Assembly (NCBI GenBank): GCA_944368065.1
Contig: CALVWV010000010.1
Span: 110,534 to 145,274, forward strand
Origin: an uncultured Clostridia bacterium
GTDB lineage: Bacteria; Bacillota; Clostridia; Christensenellales; Borkfalkiaceae
DNA length: 34,741 nt
Reading direction: 5' to 3'
Positions 19,506 to 26,738 of this stretch are shown piece after piece. Under the pieces are notes generated by a model. That model was not told where the DNA came from. It was given only the letters and a program-made list of their open reading frames with translations, and ran no database searches. Both the position numbers and the translations under genes were made by a program. Each line of letters starts with the position of its first letter. Positions within the stretch are counted from its first letter, which is position 1.

Positions 19506-19527
19506 GGCATGAATTTGCTTTATAAAA

Positions 19528-19564
19528 CAAACGGGCCGCACGCTGTCAGCGTGCGGCCCGTTTG
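19528..19564 (+). terminator. Perfect 17-bp hairpin after the S8 protease gene
   Basis: The arms 19528-19544 and 19548-19564 are exact reverse complements around a 3-nt loop (GTC). The stem is very GC-rich in its centre and begins 23 nt after the TAA of the protease gene. On the + strand only TTT follows within the stem, whereas on the - strand the stem is followed by a T-rich stretch (GTTTGTTTTAT), so it may act in both directions. Confidence 0.85.
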
Positions 19565-20244
19565 CGTGTACAGACAGATAGCGGTTTGGCATTATAAATT
19601 ATATCGTCAGCGAGTGCAGCGCAACTTCGGGGTAAACTGAGTACTTTGTGTTTGTGCATCGTAACCCGCTGTTTTAGCGCACAGCGCGCCGCCGTTTTTC
19701 GGGCGTTGAGATTGTTGCTGCCCGTATTGGGTTCGTCAGCGCATTTTCAGCCTTTCATGCCTTTGCATCTTAAGTTTTGCCTTGCATTTAACGCGATTGC
19801 GTCAAATGCCCTTAAAACGGCTTCTGGCGGCTGCAATGCAATAAACGATAGCTTTATAGCGCGTAAGGCAAAAAGGCGTTATATCGCCGATTACGCCGCG
19901 TTATTCATCTATTAATTCAGCATAAAGATGTCTCATCCGCGGAAAGACTACATCATTTATAACTGCATAACGGTATAGCCTGCACGAGCCATTAAAAGGC
20001 GCTGTAAGAGACGGAAACTTGCCGTGAGTATTTTTACGCAAACGGCTGTAATGCCTGTCAGAATGGCAATTAAGGCTGTTGTAAGCCGTGGAACAGCAAT
20101 ATGCAGCCGACTGAAAACCTGATGTTATTTTAAAAGCCGTTGAAAAGAATTTCAAGCGACATAGCGGCGTGCATTTTTCAAATAAAAATATACGATATAA
20201 CACTCGTTTAAAATCAAATCTTTTATTGAATATAGAAGTGATTG
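19565..20244. other. Gene-free intergenic region between the two convergent blocks
   Basis: About 680 bases with no convincing coding sequence. The two longest frames (19646-19915 on + and 19901-20203 on -) have no ribosome-binding site, odd composition (many Cys, Arg and His) and no recognisable domain. Base composition shifts within it: the left part is mid-GC, and the last about 100 bases next to the nested inverted repeat are AT-rich. I see no tRNA, known riboswitch or IS end. It may hold an interspersed repeat or a decayed gene. Confidence 0.5.
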
Positions 20245-20300
20245 CGCATGCAATTTTTTCAGTAAAATTGCAGACTTACTGAAATCAGAGATTGCATGCG
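20245..20300. repeat. Nested two-part inverted repeat
   Basis: The outer arms CGCATGCAAT (20245-20254) and ATTGCATGCG (20291-20300) are exact reverse complements. Inside them the arms TTTCAGTAA (20257-20265) and TTACTGAAA (20276-20284) are also exact, around a 10-nt loop. The two stems are separated by a small asymmetric internal loop of 2 and 6 nt. It abuts the T-tract of the minus-strand terminator. It could be a stable RNA 3' end, a protein-binding site or a mobile repeat; sequence alone does not decide. Confidence 0.75.
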
Positions 20301-20337
20301 AAAAAAAACATCCTCCGCAGAAACGGAGGATGTTTTT
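20301..20337 (-). terminator. Intrinsic terminator of the minus-strand operon
   Basis: A 14-bp stem (20304-20317 with 20324-20337, core CATCCTCCG/CGGAGGATG) has a 6-nt loop. On the - strand it is followed by a run of eight T residues (A at 20301-20308 on +). It lies 36 nt past the stop of the 1147-residue lipoprotein gene. This is a textbook Rho-independent terminator for the right-hand block. Confidence 0.93.
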
Positions 20338-20373
20338 CAGTTTTGCTTTATAAGCCTTACGGCTTTATCTGAT

Positions 20374-23300
20374 TCACGCTTCAAGTGCCGTGCAGGCATC
20401 TTTGAGGAAGTTATACATATAACCGAAGTATGAATCAAACTCATCTCTGTCAGTCTGGATAAACTGGTTATCGTAGATATCTTCAGCGGTATTCCACAGT
20501 TCAATCATGTCAGCTTTGTATTCGTCAATCGCAGCCTGATCGGGCTCTGTCTGCTCAGTTGCGTAGGAGTAACCGATATAGGTTATCTGAAGTTCTGTAA
20601 GAGTCTGTAACAGCGTCTTCTGGCTGTCAAGTTCGAATACATCTTCCATGCCGAGGCTGAAACCGTTGTGGTAGACGCTGAGGATGCTGTCCATATAGAG
20701 GAGCATGAACTGCTGGCTTGCGGGAAGCGCAAGGAAGTCGGTAGTAATTTTCGTAACGGCAGCGGGAGTAAATTCAAATACGGGACCTGCGAACGCAAAC
20801 ATTACCATGCTGCCTTCTTCAGCGGTGGCATTCATCTGAATCTGCATAACCGTCCAGAAGTAGCTTGCATAATCTGCAAGGAATGCGCGCAGCTGCGTCA
20901 TGCTTTCATATTCTTCCTGCGAAACGCCCATAATCGAAAGATACCTTGTATAATCGGCCTGCAAATCGTATACGCTGTTGAAGAGCGATTCTGCCGCAAT
21001 GCCGCTGCCGAAAGGCATATTGTAGTAAGCTTTTTTTACATCTTCGTTGCCGGAATTGAGAATGATTTCGACATTAGCCATCGCCTGTTCGTAGGATGAG
21101 AGGAAGAGCATGAAATACTGCATGCCCATAGTTTCTGTCGAGCTGCTGGCTTCAATATAATAATTTGAAAGCGAAGCGTTTGCAGTAGCTATTTCAATAT
21201 TCTTGAACTGGTCTGCATAACCGCCCATGTTTTCGCCGAGCGCGCTGTCGTCATAAACGTATTCATCGTCTTCGTTTTTCACGAACATTGAATAGTAGTC
21301 GAGATATCTGTCGTATACAGGTCCGAGAAGTTCATCGAATGCGGAACTGTCGGTAACGCCGCCTACCCATTCGCCGTTGTATGCTTCCTCAGCTGCTTCC
21401 ATGCACGCGCCGAAGAAGTTCACATCGCCGTTCGCATAGCCTTCTATCGCCTGAAGGAGGTTGGAGAATACTGTGTAAGCAGTCTCGTCTTCAACCGATT
21501 CAAGGTCTATATTGAGCGCTTCTGCATAAATTATGTAAATAAAATTAGCAAAGTCCGAAGCAAGATAATTGTATGAAGGCGCAAGCACCATGGGAGGGAG
21601 ATTCTGATCATAGAGGAAGTTGAGCGACTTCATGAAGTTGTACTGTTCAATGGGCAGAAGGTTTGCAAACGCATTGAACATATCCTTTATTCTTGTCTGG
21701 AAAGCAGCGTCTTCAATGACTGTTGCATCATCGCTGTATTCTTTCCAGAGTGCGCTGTATGTCGCCCAGAGGTTGAGCACGGCGTCGTCATTTACAGATG
21801 AGCCGAGCAGCTGGCTGTAACCGTAATCGCCTGAATAAACTTCACCCCATACCTCGCTGAGGAATGCCTGATAAAGGAATGCATAAGTAATATCGTATGT
21901 GTCGAGGGTTGCATCCTGAACATTGTACTGAGCAAAGAACTCTTCGGTAGCCTTTTTAGCATTGTCGTATGCAATTATGAACGATGTGCTTTCAAGAAGA
22001 ACTGCAATTTCGGAGTCGGTAGGGTCGAAGTCTTTTTCCTGAGTAAGTCCTGCAATGGTCTGAAGCATAGTCTGTTCAATGTAAGCTTTTTCCACAACAG
22101 GAATAAGATCTTCAATTGGCTTGGGCAAAAGCATGCTTGCAAGGTTGCTTATTTTGGTGAGCGAAGATTCAGAAGTGGCTGAATTTTCGTCAATACAGTC
22201 GACTGTGTAATATCGGTAGAGTATTTCAAAGAAGTCATCGCTGTCCCTCCAGTTGTTCAGCATCTGGTAAATTTCTGAGGACATTGCTTCGTTTTCCAGA
22301 ATCTCAAAAAGGGAGGTGTAAGCTTCATCAAGCTTGGTAACGTTACTCTTGAGAGTAGCATAGAAATCTTCGCTAAGATAACCGCTGTAATTTGCGGGGG
22401 AAGCTATGTCCTTGAGGTCGTTGTACGCATCTACAGACCATTCAAGTACCTGAGCTACTTTTCTCAGGTAAGCAGAATCGCTGAATATTATGGACATCTG
22501 ACCTATCGTAAGCGTTACGGGGTCGCCGTTGTCAAGTTTGCTGTTATAAACAAGCGTATCGGCAAAGTAAGCGTCTTCAGAAAATATTTCTTTCGTGAAC
22601 AGGTCGCCAAGAGTAAACAGAACGGAAGTCTGGGTATCATTTTCGTTGTTCAGTTTGTTTGCCGCTGCAGTTGCCTTGTCGGGCGTATCGCAAACATATT
22701 CGAGTATGCCCGAAGGGCTTACGTAAAACGCATCTGCATAAACATCATTTTTAACGGCGTTCATCCAGAGGTTGTAACCGTAAACTATTGCAATGCGCGC
22801 AACTGTTTCAAGCTCGCTCTTCTTTATGTATGAAGCCTGCTCTTTAGTAAAGCTGTAGTAGAGCTGTATCAGATCTATGGCCTGCTGTGCCGTAGCATTA
22901 CTAACGCCTTCGGGAAGCGCCATTTCGGGATGTTCGGCATCGGGCATTTCATAGCAGTTCCAGTCAAGATTTGAGTACTCTGCAGCCGCATCTATGAAGC
23001 GGGAAACATCGCTGTACTTTATAGTAACATTGAAAACGGCTGCAACGTTGCCGCGGTATTTTACCGTGATTGTATTTACAGCGGTAGGGGTTTGCGCTGT
23101 AGCGACGGAGGGGTCAAATCCTTCGAACGTAAGGTCAGAAGTCCTTATATTGCGCGTAACAGAACCGTCTGCATTTTTTACTGAAAGCGAAAGACCGGTA
23201 ATGTCAAAGTCGCTTTTAGATACGTGGCTGCCGTATTCTGTTTTGTTGGGAGCCCTGAAAACATATGTGGGAGTGCTTACCGTGATATCGAAGGTGCCCT

Positions 23301-23817
23301 CGTATTTTTCTCCGTCTTTTTCGTAGACGGCGTTGAGCGTAAGGTTGTCTTTAGCGGCAGAAGAATCAAAGTTATTGATTTTAAGCGCGGAGTCGTTGTA
23401 GTTTACGGTAATCCTCGTGCCGTCGTCGCGCGTGATGTTGATGCGCGGCTGAGCGTCGGCAAAAGTTTCGCCTATAAAGTATACATACTTTTCTGCAGGC
23501 TGAAAGCGGGGAACTACGGTAACCTGAAGCTGAGTCGTAAGACCTTTGTAGCTGATGGTAAGCGTCTGAGCGCCCTCTTTCGTCTTGTCGTAACCGCTGA
23601 CTTCTACGCCTTCGTCGTTAAGCGCTACGGAAGAATCGCCGTAGTTTAACTTACCTTTGGAAAGGTCGAGGTCATTTCCGAGGACAAACACTACCTGAGG
23701 CATATTGTTTCTGTCTATGGAAATTTCGCTGACCTTATCGCCGCACGCAGTCAGCGCAAACAGCGAGCACAGCAGTATTACCAGCACGGATAAACCGGCT
23801 AACAATGCTTTTCTCAT
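20374..23817 (-). CDS. Large lipoprotein with N-terminal Ig-like domains and long helical body, function unknown
   Basis: A 1147-residue predicted lipoprotein with lipobox LTAC and Cys25. Residues about 30-275 form about three Ig-like (Big_3-type) modules; the first closes with GYDKTKEGAQTLTISYKG and the third with NTITVKYRGNVAAVFNVTI. From about 280 to the end the protein is mostly helical, acidic and rich in Tyr, Phe, Asn and Ala, with no TM helix and no motif I recognise (no protease or glycosidase signature). An AAAGGTG site lies 7 nt before the ATG. It is the last gene of the minus-strand block, 77 nt after the LRR lipoprotein and with a hairpin in that gap. Placement after a MoxR/vWA cassette suggests an exported client or partner of that machinery, by inference. 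Confidence 0.85.
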   Translation of the reverse strand: MRKALLAGLSVLVILLCSLFALTACGDKVSEISIDRNNMPQVVFVLGNDLDLSKGKLNYGDSSVALNDEGVEVSGYDKTKEGAQTLTISYKGLTTQLQVTVVPRFQPAEKYVYFIGETFADAQPRINITRDDGTRITVNYNDSALKINNFDSSAAKDNLTLNAVYEKDGEKYEGTFDITVSTPTYVFRAPNKTEYGSHVSKSDFDITGLSLSVKNADGSVTRNIRTSDLTFEGFDPSVATAQTPTAVNTITVKYRGNVAAVFNVTIKYSDVSRFIDAAAEYSNLDWNCYEMPDAEHPEMALPEGVSNATAQQAIDLIQLYYSFTKEQASYIKKSELETVARIAIVYGYNLWMNAVKNDVYADAFYVSPSGILEYVCDTPDKATAAANKLNNENDTQTSVLFTLGDLFTKEIFSEDAYFADTLVYNSKLDNGDPVTLTIGQMSIIFSDSAYLRKVAQVLEWSVDAYNDLKDIASPANYSGYLSEDFYATLKSNVTKLDEAYTSLFEILENEAMSSEIYQMLNNWRDSDDFFEILYRYYTVDCIDENSATSESSLTKISNLASMLLPKPIEDLIPVVEKAYIEQTMLQTIAGLTQEKDFDPTDSEIAVLLESTSFIIAYDNAKKATEEFFAQYNVQDATLDTYDITYAFLYQAFLSEVWGEVYSGDYGYSQLLGSSVNDDAVLNLWATYSALWKEYSDDATVIEDAAFQTRIKDMFNAFANLLPIEQYNFMKSLNFLYDQNLPPMVLAPSYNYLASDFANFIYIIYAEALNIDLESVEDETAYTVFSNLLQAIEGYANGDVNFFGACMEAAEEAYNGEWVGGVTDSSAFDELLGPVYDRYLDYYSMFVKNEDDEYVYDDSALGENMGGYADQFKNIEIATANASLSNYYIEASSSTETMGMQYFMLFLSSYEQAMANVEIILNSGNEDVKKAYYNMPFGSGIAAESLFNSVYDLQADYTRYLSIMGVSQEEYESMTQLRAFLADYASYFWTVMQIQMNATAEEGSMVMFAFAGPVFEFTPAAVTKITTDFLALPASQQFMLLYMDSILSVYHNGFSLGMEDVFELDSQKTLLQTLTELQITYIGYSYATEQTEPDQAAIDEYKADMIELWNTAEDIYDNQFIQTDRDEFDSYFGYMYNFLKDACTALEA

Positions 23818-23854
23818 AAATTCACCTTTTTCCTGTTAGTTTTGTTATAGCTTA

Positions 23855-23885
23855 CGGCGCGGCGGCATTCAATGCCGCCGTGCCG
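23855..23885 (-). other. Intercistronic hairpin between the two lipoprotein genes
   Basis: A 9-bp perfect stem (CGGCGGCAT at 23860-23868 with 23872-23880, 3-nt loop) extends by four more pairs outside a single mismatch. No T-tract follows on the - strand, so full termination is unlikely. It may lower or stabilise expression of the downstream 1147-residue lipoprotein relative to the upstream genes. Confidence 0.6.
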
Positions 23886-23894
23886 AACGGTGTT

Positions 23895-26738
23895 TTAGTC
23901 GGCCGTCCATACGGCGTACAAAGTAGTTCCTGCAGCCGCGGAGGTAAGTCCGTCAAGGTCAAGCGAGGCCTGTCCGTCTTTGGAAGTAGCCCAGCCGCCG
24001 AACGTATACCCGTCCCTTACGGGTGCAGAAAGTTTATAGCTGAAATTAGCGTTGCTTACTCCCGATTCGGTTATCGTTACAGAAACTATATAGCCGTTTT
24101 CGTAATCTGTTCCCCAGACCACGGGGCGGTAGGAGGAGTTCCAGCGCGAATTAAAGCCTTCGGGAAGGGAAGTTGCTCCCGAGTATATCGTAAGCGCTTT
24201 GCATCCGTAGAAAGCGTGCGAGCCAATAGTCCTGATATTTTCGCCGAGGTAAATGCTTGTAAGCACCGAGCAGTTGCGGAACGCCTGACTGCCTATGGCG
24301 GTTACGGTGGCGGGAACGTCTACCGAAGCGAGCGCCGTGCAGCCGAAGAATGCGTAATTGCCTATCGTGCTTGCACTGCCTAAAGAAGCTTCTTTGAGCG
24401 AGGTGCATTTATAGAATGCATAATCGCCTATGCTCTCAACGCTTGCGGGCAGATTAACTTCTTCAAGGCTGGAACAGCTGTAGAATGCGCGGTTGCCTAT
24501 CGTCTTTACTTTGTTTCCGAAAGTTACTTCCACAAGCGACTGGCACTTGTAGAACGCTCTTTCGCCGACAACTTCGACTGAGTCGCCTAAAATAACGCTC
24601 TTTAAAGAATCCATGCCGGCAAAAGCCTGATACCCTATGGATTTTACGCCGTTGCCGATAACGATGGCGTCTATGCCGCCGTTTTTAACCAGAAGACCGG
24701 ATTCTTCCGTCTGGTTGGGATCTTCGTAAGTAAATCCGCAGTCATAAAAAGCGTAGTCGCCAATTTCTGTGACGCTGTCGGGTATTACAAGCTGGTCAGA
24801 GTCTGTATCGGACGAGTCCGAACCGAGAGCGCATCTGTAAAATGCCGAGCGTCCTATTTTGGTTATGGTTGAGGGAAGTTCGGGTAATTCAAGGCTGTCG
24901 CAGTGGTAGAATGTGTAATCTTCTATAGCCGTAAGGTTTTCTGGCAGGGTTACATAAGTCATGCCTGTGCACTGATAGAATGCGCTGCGACCGATATACT
25001 TTACGCTGTTCGCAATAGTTATGCCTGTAAGTTTCTGCTGATTGTAGAATGCGTATTCAGCAATGCCCGCCGTGCCTTCGCGCACGTTGACGCTGCCTAC
25101 GCTGCCGTCGTCGATAAAGCCTACGAGCCAGTTGCCCGCATAAACGACTTTGTCAGCATTTTCCCAGATAGCCGAATTTTCAAATGCGTACATTCCGATT
25201 TTTTCAACAGTATCGGGAATGGCTATATCGCTTAAGGAAGCGCAGCCCTTGAAAGCATTTTCGCCGATAGAGCGGAGGGAGCTTTCCCCGAGTCTGCCTT
25301 CGGCATTTTCGTCGAGAGTGCCGAGCACTACAAGCGATACGCCCGAATTTTCGAACGCGCTGTCGCCTACGCTCAGAACGCCGCTGCCGAGCACGACGCC
25401 GTAAAGTTCGGAGCTGTCTTTGAACGCGCCTTCGCCTATATATTTCACGCTTTCGGGAATTTCTACTACAAATTCTTCAAAGCCGGAGTAGTCTGTGCAG
25501 GCAGCGAATGCATAATCTGCAATGCCTACGGTATTTTCTGCTATTTTGGGTGCTTTTTCCGCTTCAGTTCCCAAGAACCATCCGTCGAGGTAATTTGCCT
25601 GAGCGTCCGACCACAGCGCAGTCGATTTGAACGCTTCGTCGGAAATTTTTTCAAGGCCCTCGCCGAGGCTGACGTCTGCAAGCTTGGTGCAGCCGTAGAA
25701 AGCCTGAACTCCTATCGTTTTAAGGCTGTCGCCCAAAGTTGCGCTCTCAATCGCCGTGCATTCGGCAAACGCGTAATCGCCAAGGCTTTCCACGTTTGTT
25801 CCTGTCGTGAAGGATACAAGGGAGGTGCATCTTCTGAATGCGTCTACGCCTATGGTCTTTACTCCGCTTCCCATGTTCAGCGTTTTAAGGGAGGAGCATG
25901 CAGAGAAAGCGCCTTTTTCAATAGTTTCCACATTATCCGGTATGGTTACCGAGGTAAGGGAAGAGCAGCCGTTGAAAGCGTTTTCGGGTATTGTTGCAAT
26001 GCCTTTGCCTATAGTCACGGAAGGCATTTTATTGCAGTATTCAAACGCCTGAGCGCCTATGCTCGTAACGCTGTCAGGTATTACAATCGCAGTCTCGATG
26101 GCGCGGCAGCTCTGGAAAGCCTTTTCGCCTATGCTTGTAAGTCCTTCTGGCAGGTTCACGCTTTTGAGGTAAGAGCTGTTTGCAAATGCCTGAGAGCCTA
26201 TTTCAGTGACGTACTTGCCGAGCATAACGGAAGTAAGCATGTTCTTATTGTAGAATGCGCTGTCGGCAATTTTTGTTACGGGCAGTCCGCGGTATGTATC
26301 GGGGATAACTATATCACCGGAGGCAGTGCCTATGCCTGTAACTTCGAAAGCCGTATTGCTGTCAGTAAGCGTGAAAGTAAGTCCCGTTTCGGCTTCGCGG
26401 ACGAATGTGACGGTATCAGACCATGACGAATCTGAAAAATCCACGTTGCTTCCGCTTACCGCTTTTACGCTGAATGTATATTCGCCTGCGCTCAGCCTTT
26501 CCAAAGTGTAGCTGTTCTTTCCGGAGTCGGCTTCAGTAGTTTCGTCGTTTCCCTGAATGCGGATTGTATAGAACGCGGCATCCGGTACGGCGTTCCAGTT
26601 GAGCGTAAGCTCAATGCCGTCTATATTAAGTCCTGTAGGGGTGGCAAGTTTAGGCTTGCCGCAACCTGCAAAAATAACGAATGCAAGAATTACGGGGAGG
26701 AAGAGCCAGATGCTCAGTTTTTTAATTTTACTCATCAT
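23895..26738 (-). CDS. LRR_5 (BspA-like) lipoprotein with FN3-like and Flg_new domains
   Basis: A 947-residue predicted surface lipoprotein. The lipobox is FAGC with Cys26. Residues about 32-112 look like a fibronectin type III domain (ATPTGLNIDGIELTLNWNAV, YTFSVKAVSG). Residues about 118-880 hold about 27 LRR_5 units, and the last about 60 residues are an InlB/Flg_new unit (RDGYTFGGWATSKDG, TTLYAVWTAD). The start ATG at 26738 overlaps the TGA of the upstream double-vWA gene by 4 nt, so translation is probably coupled. A second ATG directly after it is an equivalent start. No enzyme motif is seen. The role is probably binding at the cell surface; coupling to a MoxR/vWA module is its notable feature. 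Confidence 0.92.
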   Translation of the reverse strand: MMSKIKKLSIWLFLPVILAFVIFAGCGKPKLATPTGLNIDGIELTLNWNAVPDAAFYTIRIQGNDETTEADSGKNSYTLERLSAGEYTFSVKAVSGSNVDFSDSSWSDTVTFVREAETGLTFTLTDSNTAFEVTGIGTASGDIVIPDTYRGLPVTKIADSAFYNKNMLTSVMLGKYVTEIGSQAFANSSYLKSVNLPEGLTSIGEKAFQSCRAIETAIVIPDSVTSIGAQAFEYCNKMPSVTIGKGIATIPENAFNGCSSLTSVTIPDNVETIEKGAFSACSSLKTLNMGSGVKTIGVDAFRRCTSLVSFTTGTNVESLGDYAFAECTAIESATLGDSLKTIGVQAFYGCTKLADVSLGEGLEKISDEAFKSTALWSDAQANYLDGWFLGTEAEKAPKIAENTVGIADYAFAACTDYSGFEEFVVEIPESVKYIGEGAFKDSSELYGVVLGSGVLSVGDSAFENSGVSLVVLGTLDENAEGRLGESSLRSIGENAFKGCASLSDIAIPDTVEKIGMYAFENSAIWENADKVVYAGNWLVGFIDDGSVGSVNVREGTAGIAEYAFYNQQKLTGITIANSVKYIGRSAFYQCTGMTYVTLPENLTAIEDYTFYHCDSLELPELPSTITKIGRSAFYRCALGSDSSDTDSDQLVIPDSVTEIGDYAFYDCGFTYEDPNQTEESGLLVKNGGIDAIVIGNGVKSIGYQAFAGMDSLKSVILGDSVEVVGERAFYKCQSLVEVTFGNKVKTIGNRAFYSCSSLEEVNLPASVESIGDYAFYKCTSLKEASLGSASTIGNYAFFGCTALASVDVPATVTAIGSQAFRNCSVLTSIYLGENIRTIGSHAFYGCKALTIYSGATSLPEGFNSRWNSSYRPVVWGTDYENGYIVSVTITESGVSNANFSYKLSAPVRDGYTFGGWATSKDGQASLDLDGLTSAAAGTTLYAVWTAD
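24180..26330 (-). repeat. LRR_5 repeat array of about 27 units
   Basis: Counting 'AF' cores (for example SAFYNK, QAFANS, NAFNGC, GAFSAC, HAFYGC) gives about 27 units, most of them 23 residues apart (69 bp). Some are interrupted by longer loops, such as the ones containing WSDAQANYLDGWFLG and WENADKVVYAGNWLVG, which resemble each other and suggest duplication of a larger block. Confidence 0.88.

Noticed and set aside
19646-20203. Two frames in the central gap (89 and 100 residues)
   Set aside because: There is no ribosome-binding site, no domain and unusual Cys/Arg/His content; they are not supported as genes.
24180-26330. Periodic 69-bp pattern as a CRISPR or DNA satellite
   Set aside because: The period is 23 codons in frame and encodes LRR_5 units; the DNA copies differ and there are no spacers.
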